Positions 11,846 through 23,647 of a DNA stretch of 64,000 nt are shown piece by piece. The DNA is taken from the NCBI RefSeq assembly GCF_040712315.1, contig NC_134013.1, positions 83,892,001-83,956,000 on the forward strand, in the 5' to 3' direction. The translations under genes were made by a program, and so were the position numbers. The DNA is from Castanea sativa. Its lineage: Eukaryota; Streptophyta; Magnoliopsida; Fagales; Fagaceae. The notes below the pieces were generated by a model. That model was not told the origin of the DNA, ran no database searches, and was given only the letters and a program-made list of their open reading frames with translations. Within the stretch, counting starts at the first letter, position 1; each line of letters begins with the position of its first letter.

Positions 11846-14386
11846 ATGGGAAGATTCAAGTGTCTAGTTGATACCGCCGCTGGGATGGAAGGCTTTAGGG
11901 CCAAATACCGTATTCCCAGCGACGTAGGTCTAGAATATTGTCCGGCGGAAGCCATCGCCGATTCTAGGAAAGAGGGAGAGGTTATCATCCCTATGATAGC
12001 CTTTATAGAGGGTAGGATGACCGTCCTAATGAAACCCGTAACTAGGGAGTACCTTCGCAACCACCGGTTGTGTCCCGATCAGTGCCTCCCAAACGTTTTT
12101 AGAGTTTTGGGTAGTGTAGATGCTCTAAACGAGCAGATGGGTTTAAACCTCACCTGGCACGACGTCGTCTTTCTGTACGAGTCCCATAAACTTTCTAAGG
12201 TAGGTTATTACATTAAGTCTCGGTCCAGCACCGTTAGGCTGATTTCCTGTCTGCCCAAATCCAACAAAGGCATGAAGGACGACCACCTGATCGTCAATGG
12301 AAACTGGCACGACGGCTTCCACTGCCCAGTTGAGTGGGGGGATCCAGGTGTGATGCCGTAGGATTAATCTCCCCACAACACAACTCCTTCTAACACACAC
12401 AGAAATGCATATTCATACTTACTTAAATTTGTTAAATATCTGTGTGAATCTGACCTGGTTTGTTTGTTTTGATGTCCTTTTTGCAGATAAGCAACTCGTG
12501 CGTCCTCGTTTGAGTCACTGTAACGTCGCGGACTTAAACCGAGTACTTCGCTCCGAGGTGTTCGTTAGCGAAGACTTGCAACTCAGGGCTGCTCATCTCA
12601 TTCTGGGGTACACTCCCATATCCTCGGACTTCCAGGAGATAGAGAACGCCATAGTTGCGGGTGACCGAAGACGAAGGAGGATAAACGTAGCTCGGCCCCA
12701 CTTTTTGGACGACCGCGACCTCCCGGACGCCCCTAACACCGTTTTGTACAACCGGCCTATAGCAGCCATTCCCCTCGCCGTGCACTCACAAGCAACTGTC
12801 GTTCCAGAAGAGCAGGTGTCTTCTTCGCATACACTTGACGACGAGATAGATCAATTCCATCTCGAAGACACCGAGGGACCTCGCGGGAATCAGTTTGTTG
12901 TACTTTCCGACGAGGAGGAAGAAGCCACCGAGGCCTCTGGAATTGCAGGGTTTGTAGTCGCCCTACCCGAGGACGAATCTCAGGAAGATATGGGCAGGAT
13001 GCAGGGTCTCCTGACCAATAGAGCTGCTAAGGTTGTAGAGAAAAAGACGGGGACGTCCCAAGTTCCCCCAACTTTACCACCTCTCCCTCCTCCAGCTGAG
13101 TCAAGACCTCCAGCCGAGGATCCCAAGAAGAAGAGAAAGGGGGATACTGAGGGGACGATCAGTAAAGACCCCAAGAAACGAAAGCAACAACTCCCACCGG
13201 TTCAGCAGAAGAAGCTGGACAAAGGCAAGGGTAGGGCCCGCTCAGTTGAAAGCGGGGAAATTGGGGACGAGGCTGAAGTGCGCTGAGCACCGACCACCTG
13301 GTCCTCCGATTTAAGACTGGACGGCGCCCTTATCTCCTGCCAATCCAGCATAAGGGCGGTTCAACATGGTCATGCTCACCACTTGGCCGAAGCGCTAGAA
13401 CGCCCTCTCCTGTTGCCCAAGGACATGGAGACCTTGGAAAAAATGAACCAACTGCAACTATTTCTCTCTTTAAAAAGGGATTTAGCACTGGTAAGTTTAC
13501 CCCTTTTTAGGAAGATTCCACATTTAACAATATTCATAAGTTTGTTTACTATTCCTAATTCCATCACACTTTGTTAAAGGCCATTCAGGAGGTCTTTACA
13601 GCCGAGAAATTTATAGAAGATACTCGGAAGAAGGCCAGGACTGAGATGGAGATTAGGCTGGAGACAGAAAAGACCCTGGGGACAGCCATTGCTGAGAACG
13701 AAAAGCTTACCTCGGAGGTGGCTGAACTGAGGAGAGAGAAAAATGGGGTCGAGTCAAACTTGAAGACCATGAAGACCCAGATAGAAGGACAGCGCAAGCT
13801 CCCTCATGAAAGAGATGAAGAGCTATCCCAAGCCCAAAGGGAGTGCTCGGATCTAAAAAAGGAACTGGTGTTGATGAAGGAACAAGCCAGCTCCTTCCAA
13901 CTCTCTCTTCAAGCTGCCAAGCAGGCGAGTTTCGAAGAAGGGGTAGCAACCACAGAGGAGCAGCTGACAGAAGACTTCGCGGCTTTATGCTGGGAATACT
14001 GTCAAAAAGTATGGGGGGAAGCTTTAAATGTAGCAGGAGTTCCTCTATCTTCGGATCTGAGGAAGTCCGAGAACGTTTGGCTTCCCCTGGAAATACAGGA
14101 GATTGAAGAGGCTCCTGCTGCCACTCCTACCCCAGAGACAACTCTTCCTGCTCTACCTCCGGTGGTCCCACAGCAAATTCCTGATCCTACAGAACCTTCT
14201 GGTTCCAACAAAGAGAAGGAAGGAGGAGGGGATGCAGAGAAGGACTTGAGCTAGACAGTGGAACCCAACGTCCTTCCAACGAAGACAGCAGATAAGGGAA
14301 AGCGAGTCTTGACTCCCTTTGAACTGGAGTTGAGAAAGACCGAGGGCACCAGTACCTCTCAGCAAGACCCCTCTACAAAAGCTTAG
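11846..14386 (+). pseudogene. E1 antisense spliced ORF (Tat additional ORF), two stops
   Basis: Runs opposite to gag-pol, with three predicted exons: 11,846-12,347, 12,487-13,490 and 13,580-14,386. Donors and acceptors are G/GTGTGA..TTGCAG/A and G/GTAAGT..TTAAAG/G, with phases 1 and 0 that keep the frame. Exon 1 encodes a globular domain (IPMIAFIEG, LTWHDVVFLYE, RLISCLPKS, GNWHDGFHCP). Exon 2 adds DLNRVLRSEVFV and a low-complexity basic/proline region. Exon 3 is a long coiled coil. The same gene with the same intron positions lies in E2. Here a TGA (13,284) and a TAG (14,252) interrupt it. Function unknown; extra ORFs at this place are known in Tat elements. Confidence 0.75.
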
Positions 14387-14839
14387 GATCTATCTTTAGG
14401 ACTTCTCTTTTTCCATATTTGAATTATATATGTAATGTATACTTGACTAATTAATGAAGAACAATTTCATTTGCTTTTCACTTGGGTTGTATCTGTTTTT
14501 ACTTTATTCTTTTTGTACTTATTACAGAAGTTTCTCAGAGTAAATAAATCTAACTCCAAGGATTGCAGAATCATAACTTTCACGTAATCACGCGCATATT
14601 ATTAAAGTTTTAATAAAAGGTGACATGGTTAATATATTTGAACAATGCCTCGATTAAAAAGAAGAGAGGACCTCATATAACAATTAAACCCTTATAATGC
14701 ATATCACTGTTTCTAGTAGGATGTAAGATCCGAGGACCATTCCTTACACAAAGTTGCTTAACACTTAAGATCCGAGTTTAATAAACAGTAACGCATTAAC
14801 ATCCAGACATAATAAGAAGATGGCTTTGATCAAAGTTGT

Positions 14840-15292
14840 AACTTCAAATGTTAATTTTCCCAAAGCAGGAGGTCCGAAGACTCGACATAACTAAGGTTCT
14901 GTTTAACAAATGACAAGACATCAATTTCCACAAGGTTTGTGGTTCGAGGACTGCACTTAACCAAGTTTCTGTTTGATTCTTTAGAACACTAACTTCAAAT
15001 GTTAATTTTCCCAAAGCAGGAGGTCCGAAGACCCGACATAACTAAGGTTCTGTTTAACAAATGATAAGACATCAATTTCCACAAGGTTTGTGGTCCGAGG
15101 ACTGCACTTAACCAAGTTTCTGTTTGATTCTTTAGAACAGTAACTTCAAATGTTAATTTTCCCAAAGCAGGAGGTCCGAAGACCCGACATAACTAAGGTT
15201 CTGTTTAACAAATGATAAGACATCAATTTCCACAAGGTTTGTGGTCCGAGGACTGCACTTAACCAAGTTTCTGTTTGATTCTTAAAAATGAT
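14840..15292 (+). repeat. E1 tandem repeats, 151-bp unit, three copies
   Basis: Copies start at 14,840, 14,991 and 15,142 (AACTTCAAATGTTAATTTTC) with only a few differences. Each contains GGTCCGAAGAC and GGTCCGAGGAC-type motifs. They lie between the 3' end of integrase (minus) and the 3' end of the antisense gene (plus), the usual site of variable subrepeats in Tat elements. The flanking 14,387-14,839 is AT-rich non-coding sequence with related motifs. Confidence 0.9.
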
Positions 15293-15352
15293 AACTGCGA
15301 GCATCAAAGCTACTCATAACTTTGAAATATTAATTGACAAAAGCTCATTTCA

Positions 15353-18300
15353 TTAATAATAATACCTTCTAAGATTATTTACATTCCATGGACGTGGTAC
15401 AATTCTTTCGTCTAGGTCAACTAACCTATACGACCCTATACCTGCTACTGAAACAATGCGATAGGGGCCTTCCCAGTTGGGTCCCAACTTACCCCAAGCT
15501 GGGTTCTTAGAAGTGCCTACAACTTTCCTTAGTACAAGATCACCTGGCGCAAGTGGTCTTAGTTTCACATGGGCATCATACCCTCGTTTTAGTTTCTGTT
15601 GATAATAAGCCATTCGGACCATAGCTACCTCACGCCGTTCCTCAAGAAAATCTAGGCCTTTTTCCAGGAGTCCATTGTTATTCTCCGGGCTAAAGGAGCT
15701 GGTCTTTAGGGTGGGAAAACCAGATTCCAGAGGTATCACCGCCTCGGCTCCATAAGTCATAGAGAATGGAGTTTCTCCAGTGGACCTGCGCGGTGTGGTC
15801 CGATACGTCCACAGAACATGAGGGAGCTCTTCTACCCATCTGCCTTTCGCATCATCCAACCTTTTCTTTAGCCCACTGACAATGATTTTGTTAACGGCCT
15901 CGGCCTGCCCGTTTCCTCGAGGATAAGCTGGGGTGGAATACCTATTTATAATACCCATGTCACCACAATACTTCCTAAAAGCCTTACTGTCGAACTGAAC
16001 ACCATTGTCCGAGATGAGTGTGTGTGGTATACCGAATCTGGTAACGATGTTTTTCCAGACAAACTTCTTGGAGTCAATATCTCTTATATTTGCTAAGGGC
16101 TCAGCCTCAACCCATTTAGTGAAATAGTCTGTTCCCACGAGAAGCCATCTTTTATTGCCTGTTGCCCTCGGAAATGGCCCAACTATGTCTAGTCCCCATT
16201 GTGCGAAGGGCCAAGGACTAGACAGGGGGTTAAGAACTCCTCCAGGTTGATGAATATTAGGAGCAAACCTCTGACACTGATCACATTTCCTGGCATAGTC
16301 TTGGGCCTCTCTTTGCATATTGGGCCACCAATAACCCTGAGTCAGAGCTCTGTGGGCCAAGGATCTTCCCCCAGTGTGGCTGCCACAAATCCCTTCATGT
16401 AATTCTTCTAGCAGCCCTTCCGTCAAATCAGGGTATACACACAACAAGTACGGTCCTGAAAAGGATCGTTTGTACAGTTTTTGATCCTCAGACAGCCAGA
16501 AACGTGGCGCCTTTCGGCGTATCTTATCTGCTTCGGATTTGTCCTTAGGAAGGACATCATCCCTAAGGAAAGATACGACCAGGTCGATCCAACTAGGTCC
16601 AGGCCTTATTAGATGGATACGAGGCGCGTTGGTAATGACAAGAGAGGGCTCTAGCAAATCCTCAACGAGGACAACCCTAGGTAAACTTTGAGCCGAGGAT
16701 GTTGCCAGCGTGGCTAAGGAGTCTGCATGGGTGTTTCCGCTCCGAGAGATATGAGTTAAGGCGAATGAGCCAAATTGAGTTTGCTGACGCTTAACCTGGG
16801 CCAAATATTCCTGCATCCTTGAATCTCTAGCCTCCATGGTCCCCGTGACCTGGCCGACCACCAGTTGAGAATCCGAGAAGATGTGGATTTCCCTTCCACC
16901 CATCCTATGCACCATTTTCATGCCTACCAAGACCGCTTCGTATTCGGCCTCATTGTTAGTAGCCGAGAACGCCAATCTCAAAGATTTTTCGAAGACAATT
17001 CCCTCTGGGGACATCAGAACAAGCCCAACACCAGATCCTCTCTAATTAGCCGCCCCATCCACACACACTTTCCAAATCGGGGGCATGCCAGCTGTAATCA
17101 CACCAACTGATTTCTCATCCATGTGTGCTTCTTTTAGAGTTTCTTCCAGTAATGGCTCGGCAAATTCCGCCACCAAGTCAGTAAGGACCTGGCCCTTCAC
17201 CAAGGTGCGAGGCTTATACTTTACATCAAAAGCCCCCAGGATGGTCCCCCACTTTGCTATCCTTCTTGAATAGTCGGCGCTACGCAGCACTGCCTTAAAG
17301 GGCAATTGGGTCAGAACAACCACTGTGTGAGACTGAAAATAATGGGGAAGCTTTCGCGTGGCATGAACTATGACCAGGAGCGCTTTCTCTAAGGGTTGAT
17401 AACGCACCTCGGCATCACCCAAAGACTTACTAACATAATATACCGGTCTTTGCACCCCGCTATCATCTCTTATCAGGACCAGGCTGACCGCGTGGACGGC
17501 CACTGCCAGATAAGCAAACAAAATCTCATGTGCCTCTGGACGAGAAAGAATGGGTGGCCGAGATAAATATTGCTTAAGCTGTTGAAAGGCTAACTCGCAG
17601 TCCTCGGTCCATTGAAACCCTTTCCACTTATTCAGCAGTTGGAAGAAAGGACGACACCGGTCAGCTGACCGAGATATGAACCTGTTCAAAGCGGCAATCA
17701 TTCCCGTCAACTTTTGAATTTCTTTTGGGTTTCGAGGAGGCTGCAAATCCTGAATAGCCTTGACCTGCACCGGGTTTACCTCTATGCCTCTATGAGTAAT
17801 CATGTATCCCAAGAACTTTCCAGACCCCACGCCGAAAGAACATTTTGAGGCGTTGAGGCGCAACTTGTACCTTCTCAGTATCTGAAAAGTGTCGGCCAAA
17901 TCTTTCACATGTGAGGGTATTGTTTTGCTTTTCACCACCATATCGTCAACGTATACTTCAATGGTTTTCCCTATTTGCTGTTCGAACATTCTGGTCATCA
18001 TCCTTTGATAGGTAGCCCCAACATTCTTCAGACCGAACGGCATGACCTTATAATGGTAATTCCCCGTCGGTGTAATGAATGCAGTCTTCTCCTGATCCTC
18101 TAGTGCCAAGGGAATCTGGTGATAACCCTAGAAGGCGTCTAAGAAACTCATCCGAGGATGTCCGACAGTGGCATCCACCAGTTGATCAATACGTGGCATT
18201 GGGAACGAATCTTTGGAACAGGCCTTGTTCAGATCAGTAAAGTCCACACATACCCTCCACGTTCCATTTTTCTTTTTAACGACGACTGTATGGGCTAACC

Positions 18301-18667
18301 ACTCAGGGTAGAAAACTTCTTTGATAGCCCCAGCCCTTTTGAGTTTAAGCACCTCTTCCTTCACAGCCTCGGAATGTTCCCTAGAAGATCGCCGAGGTGG
18401 CTGCCTTCTCGGAATGATAGCCGGGTTGACATTTAGGTGATGACAAATGGAGCCCGGATCCAGGCCTGGAGCTTCATAAGGGTCCCACGCAAAAACATCA
18501 ACATTATCCTTCAAGAACTCTAACAACTCCATTTTCTCTTGGTGTGGCAAAAGTACACCGACTTGGAAGAATCTCTCCGGGTCATCGGCCACTGGAAACT
18601 TCTCTAATCCCTCGCACTGTGTCTCATCTCCTGTCACCACTCCAGATGAATCAGGAGCCGTTAACTG
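15353..18667 (-). pseudogene. E1 pol: reverse transcriptase, RNase H, second RNase H, integrase
   Basis: One continuous minus frame downstream of the UAG at 18,668. Reverse transcriptase has VCVDFTDLNKAC and YVDDMVVKSK (about 17,920-17,950). RNase H follows (LAFQQLKQYLSRPP, then YYVSKSLGDAE). A second RNase H of the Tat type lies near 16,720-17,010 (SATNNEAEYEAVLVGM, FSDSQLVVGQV). Integrase has its HHCC finger (HEGICGSH..CDQC), core aspartates in GLDIVGPFP and ISDNGVQFD, and glutamate in NGQAEAVNK. It ends WNVNNLRRYYY. In-frame TAG codons at 18,128 and 17,042 disrupt it. At 18,128 element E2 has glutamine. Confidence 0.92.
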
Positions 18668-18670
18668 CTA
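18662..18670 (-). promoter_or_regulatory. E1 predicted stop-readthrough site UAG CAG UUA
   Basis: The gag-protease frame ends at TAG (18,670-18,668) and the same frame continues into reverse transcriptase. The next six bases are CAGTTA, matching the CARYYA context that promotes UAG readthrough in TMV-like viruses. E2 has TAG CAATTA at the equivalent position. Other stops in E1 lack this context. Inference: a programmed gag-pol expression signal. Confidence 0.65.
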
Positions 18671-20680
18671 TAAATCCTTGCTGATCAAAGCCGAAGACTC
18701 GGCTTCTGTCTGATGCAGTACTGCAGCCGATATGCACTGCCTGGCTACTGATTGGCTGTCGAGGATTTCCTCAACACATTCCCCCGAGGGGAATTTAACT
18801 TTAACATGTAAGGTAGAGGAGACGGCTCCAAGCGCATGCAGCCAAGGCCTGGCAAGGATGGCCGTGTATAGAGAGTACGCATCAACCACGATGAAGTCCA
18901 CCTCCACCGTTTCTGAGCCGGATTGAACGGGCAAACGAATCTGTCCCTTCGGCACAACGGCTCTCCCCTCAAAACTTATAAGCGGCGAATCATAAGGAGT
19001 AAGATCTTCCAACTTCAACCTTAACCCCTTGAATAGATCAGGGTACATGATATCTGCACCGCTGCCCTGGTCTATCATCACTCTTCTCAGATCATAGTTC
19101 CCTATCCTGAGGGTAACCACAAGAGCATCGTCATGGGGCTGAATGGTCCCTACCTTATCCTCCTCGGAGAAACCTAGGACGGGCAAGGTGCCCTTCATCC
19201 TCTTCGGCCTACTACCCACATCCTCTACCTGAGGATGGGAAATTGCCATCACCCTAGTGGGACCTGAACCGGTCCTACCAGGTGCGGCGAAGATAACATT
19301 AATTGTTCCCAACGCGGGCCGAGATAAATTGTTCCTCTGGTTGTTTGAACCAACTTGACTGACCTGCCCAGTGGGCTGACACAAATGCTGCTTCAACTTT
19401 CCCTCACTGACGAGCTGCTCTAGATGGTTCCACAGGGTCCGACAGTTCTCGGTAGTGTGGCCTACATCCTGATGGTACTGACAAAAGAGATTTTGGTTTC
19501 TTTTCGCAGGGTCCCCTGCCATCTTGCCTGGCCATCTGAAGAAAGGCTCTTTACGAACTTTCTCTAGTAACTGATGCACCGGTTCTCGGAACACAGTATT
19601 TACAGCCTGAGGTGCTGCCGAGCCGGATTGCCCGAAGTAATCCCTCCTCGGCTTGTTGTTGTGGTATCTATCCGACCTGAAATCCCTTCTCTCCTGCGGG
19701 ATAACCTTTTCCTTTCCCTTCCCTTGCTGCTGGTCTTCTTCTACCCTCTTGTACTCATCAATACGATCCATAAGGCGGCGTACACTGCGGACGGGCTTTT
19801 TCGTCAAAGACTTTCTTAGGTCGTGGTCAGTAGGGAGACCTACCTTAAAGGTATTAAGCGCCACCTCATCAAAGTCACCATCTATCTCGTTAAACATCTC
19901 CTAGTATCGGTCGGAGTATGCTTTCAGTGTCTTCCCTTCCTTCATGGCCATGGATAGCAGCGAGTCCAATGGCCGAGGGACTCTGCTACACGTAATGAAC
20001 CACGAAGCGAATGCCCTAGTTAGCTCCCCAAACGAGCCTACAGACCCAGATTTGAGACCGTTAAACCATCTCATAGCCACATGTCCCAAGCTGGAAGGGA
20101 AAAATTTACACATCAAAGTCTCATTGTGAGAGTGCACCGCCATCCTCTGGTTGAAGTGACTCACATGCTCCACCGGATCAGTCCGGCCATTATAAATGGT
20201 GAAGGTGGGCTGGGTGAACCTCCTGGGAAGCCTCTCCCTCTCAATCCTCCGCGAAAAAGGAGATTTAGAGAGTTGGTGCAACGCCCTACTCATAGTATCA
20301 TTGCCTAAGCCCCTAGAACGAAGCTTCTTACGTCCACGGGTTGGCTGGTCGCCCTCCTCACCGGAGGACGTTACACTGGTGGGGGAGCGTGACCTTGAGC
20401 CGTAACCAACTCCCCTATCCTTCTCCGAAAAAGAACTAGACGAGGACGGTGAAAACTTACATTTAGCACGACGTAACTTCCTCTTCAAATGATTGATTTC
20501 CCTCTGCATGGATTTAGATCCCTCCTCGTGGGTGGTGCTACCCCCGCCACGAGTATGGCTAGTGCTAGGGTATTCTGTATGGACACTCCCTTCACGATCC
20601 CTTCGACGTTCAAGACGTTCGAAATGGTCTTCCGGTTGTGATCCCTGTGACTCTGCATGGTGAGAGCCTAAGCCTGCCAT
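18668..20680 (-). pseudogene. E1 gag-protease
   Basis: About 670 codons from ATG at 20,680. The N-terminal part is charged and serine-rich, followed by a retrotransposon gag domain (YNGRTDPVEHVSHF, AMRWFNGLKSGSVGSF). A CCHC-like finger written CQYHQDVGHTTENC comes next, then a retropepsin-type protease with VMIDQGSGADIMY (about 19,045-19,085). One TAG at 19,901 replaces a tryptophan codon; E2 keeps the tryptophan. The final TAG at 18,668 is probably the natural readthrough stop. There is no frameshift: gag and pol share one frame. Confidence 0.88.
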
Positions 20681-20708
20681 AATATTCCTACCTCTTCTAG
20701 ACTAGATT

Positions 20709-20727
20709 TCCCACAGATGGCGCCAAT
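20709..20727 (-). other. E1 primer-binding site
   Basis: Read on the minus strand, directly after the LTR: two bases, then TGGCGCCATCTGTGGG. The TGGCGCC start matches the corresponding site of E2 (34,719-34,735), as expected for plant Ty3/gypsy elements. Confidence 0.8.
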
Positions 20728-21476
20728 TGTAAGCGCACAATTGCACCTGGCCCCAAGAACAGTTACGGGCTCAGGCCCAATGAGCCTTAAATAATGTAAT
20801 TTGTAGAGTGTGGGCTTGAAACCCAGGATAGAAGTGTTTGAGGAATAAATGGCAAGCCAAATATTATAAACACTTGAAAACAACAAAGAATACTGTAAGT
20901 CAATCTGCTCGGACGTAAGCCGAGAACTGTTCTTATATTATTTCTCTCTCTCTTTTTCTCTTTCCTTTAGGTTACAAAGAGGGATCCCCCTTTTCTGTCT
21001 TAGATTGCTCTTTAAATACTACTCTTTTGAATACTTTGTACACGTGTTGCCTCACCTCCCCCTTAGCCTAGATATTTCTTTTCTCAGTGCCTTTGAATAG
21101 TAACCAGAAGTTTCTCTTCCACTGTTCAGGTGTCACTTCCCCATAAATGCGGCCAGGGTGGTAGGTGCAGGGTCTTTAATGTGGAGGTGGCAGCCTTTAT
21201 ATTTGACATTTCTTCAACACCAGCGCTTCTGGGGCATTCTAGGGTTTACCCCTTTTAACCATTGGCCTTAACCGTGTCATCCCCTAATCTTTACTACGAA
21301 ATCCCGAGTTCTTCGGTGTCCATCCGAGGGTAAGTTCACCCTCGGTTGGATCCTCGGATCCTTGGCGTATGGGCCGACCCATAGTACTAACAAATTCTAA
21401 ACCCAGGAGCAGGTCGGCCTTCCTTAACACGGCCCAAAAGGCCCACATTCTCATCAGGATCTTTTTGCCCCCCACA
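20728..21476 (-). repeat. E1 LTR (5' LTR in element orientation)
   Basis: 749-bp partner of 10,589-11,337, followed by the CCAAC target duplication at 21,477-21,481. Confidence 0.92.
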
Positions 21477-23239
21477 CCAACCATTTTAATATTCTCTTTT
21501 TTTTAGATTGTATTTGAACTAAAATCATGAAACTTATTTTTATTCAAACAATTGATATAATTTTCACTATCCATCAATAAAGATGCAATTTTTAGAGTTT
21601 TTCTTAATTTTTACTTCTAAATAAATTATGCTGCAACTCCATTGTAAGTTGCACTGATCGGGGTAAAAAAACTCCATTGTAAGTTGCGTTGGTTAGGGGT
21701 GAATATTGGTTTTTAATTTTTTTAAGCTAAGAAAATGTAATGAAAAATAAATAAATATTGATTTAATTTATTTTTAGTATCTTTTTATATATATATTTTT
21801 TAATCTTTCGATTGCTAACGTGGTATTTTCTATTAATTGTTAATTTTTTTATTATTATTTAATTAGCCATGTCAATTTCAAATGTGCCACGTTTACACAC
21901 CATTTGCCATTTAGAAATTTTCCGTTAGTGAATTAATAATAAGGACCAAATTGACTGCAAGCTAAAAATAATAAGGACTAAATTAACTATTACCAAAATG
22001 TAAAGATCAAATTGATTGTGACCCTGAAAATGTAAGGACCAAAATGACGTTTCCACCCTAAATAAATTATGTTGCAACTCTATTGCAAGTTGATTTGATT
22101 GGGGTAAAAAATTCCAACTATAAGTTCCTTTGATTAGGGATAAAAAAAAAATCTACAATTGAATATGCACCTTAAGATTTGCAATTGGGGGACATCTTCT
22201 CTCTTTACTTACATATTAAGAGGAGAAACATTATAATATTAAAAAAAAAAAAAAAAGCGTTTCCTTTGGGTCACGATTCACATAGCGTGCAAAGAAGAAT
22301 GAGGGCGTATAATCAAATTGTGGACATTTTAAAATTTGATATGAATAAAAAGTTATGGACATGATCAAGTTACACCAACTTTTTAATAATGTAAAACCAT
22401 TCTATAGGTAACAGTTCAATGATTTGATTATATGTATCATATATAATAAATAAAAAAATTTCTCCAACATTCATATATACGCATTGCACAAGTTAATGAC
22501 TAATTTAATGACTAATTTATAATGTAAAATAAAAGGTGTTTGACTTTTTGTTAACTTTTAAGGTTTTTCAAAATAATACTTTAAAACTCCACATTTTTGT
22601 AGGTTATCATTCTATGTTTTTAATTTTTTTTTTCAGAGTTACAAATAGTGTTGAACTATATAATTAAATAAAAAGTGATTCAGTTGTTTTTTGAAAACCA
22701 AACAAATCTGAATTAAATTAGGTTTGATTTTGTCTAAAAAAATTCTAATTAAATTATGTATGCTATTTTCTACGAATTCCCTAATTTACTTTTATTTATT
22801 TATTAATCAAATATGTATCATATATAAAACTGAAAACCTATGACTTTTTGTTGATATCATAATATTCTAATTTAAACACCCTGTCAGAATCACGGCATAT
22901 TTCAAAGAAAAAAAATTGTGATAAATCCAAATCAATTATAATAAATTTCAATTAATAACTATCACAATTACCAAATTTCGTATTTAGAAAAAATATAATT
23001 CAAAATAAAAAAACATAAGGAATATGTAAAACTATGTGCACAATATTTTCACAAAAATTTCAAAACAAAATCTAGATGGCAATTTGTTAATAGTAGATAA
23101 AAACAGTGATGTTAATATTTAGCTTAAATAAGAATCAATAAAAACTTGGCACTTAAGTCTTGTTGTGAAATTGTTATGAAAATGTTATATGAATATTACA
23201 ATCATGCATTGTTAAGATACTGACTTGTAATATATATAG

Positions 23240-23635
23240 GACAAAATTTAATTACAAAATTGATTGTAATTTAAGGTTACAACATACTCAATATCTTTTT
23301 ATTAGAGGTAAATTTTGACAAATCAACCATTAAATTACATTTTCTTCTTATATTCTCCATGTTTGCAAAATTTTTAGAAAATTAAAGGTCAATAACCATG
23401 TCATCAATAAATTGTTTAAATTGAAAATATTTGTAGTTTAAAATTATACATAAAATATAAGCTTATACATCATATAGTAAATAATATTTTACTGGTATAA
23501 AATTTGACATGTGTACTAAAAGCTTAAAGAACATGCAATTCAACATTTAGATTTCAAAAATATGTAGTAATGTTAATTTTTTTAAAAGAAAGTTGTAGCC
23601 TTAGGTTATAGTTAATTTTGTAACTAAATTTTGTC
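23240..23635. mobile_element. MITE1, about 400 bp, in copy A
   Basis: Ends form an imperfect inverted pair about 45 bp long: left ACAAAATTTAATTACAAAAT.., right (reverse complement) ACAAAATTTAGTTACAAAAT... both continuing to an AAGG(C/T)TACAAC block. No coding capacity. The same element lies at the homologous site in copy B, so it predates the duplication. Superfamily not certain; flanks are TA-rich. Confidence 0.7.
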
Positions 23636-23647
23636 TATATACATATA

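Larger units (their letters stand above)
10589..21476 (-). mobile_element. E1: Ty3/gypsy Tat-like LTR retrotransposon with antisense gene
   Basis: 10.9 kb element with 749-bp LTRs (TGTAAGCG..CCCCACA) flanked by CCAAC at 10,584-10,588 and 21,477-21,481. The gag-PR-RT-RH-INT genes read on the minus strand, with a primer-binding site TGGCGCCATCTGTGGG beside the right LTR and a TTGAGGGGCT polypurine tract beside the left LTR. The order PR-RT-RH-(second RNase H)-INT, the extra RNase H, and a long region with tandem repeats and an additional ORF between integrase and the 3' LTR are Tat-lineage characters. The LTRs differ at about ten sites by eye, so the insertion is fairly young. The orthologous empty site in copy B (near 56,030) confirms the boundaries. 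Confidence 0.93.

Noticed and set aside
17085..17273. Plus-strand ORFs of 60-115 codons across the E1 and E2 pol regions (e.g. 16,199-16,402; 30,236-30,583; 31,762-31,968)
   Set aside because: They are antisense shadows of conserved RT/RNase H/integrase codons, with no conservation or domains of their own.
15353..20680. Idea that all TAGs in E1 gag-pol are read through or that TAG is reassigned
   Set aside because: Only the TAG at 18,668 is shared with E2 and followed by CARYYA; the others replace glutamine or tryptophan codons still present in E2, so they are mutations.
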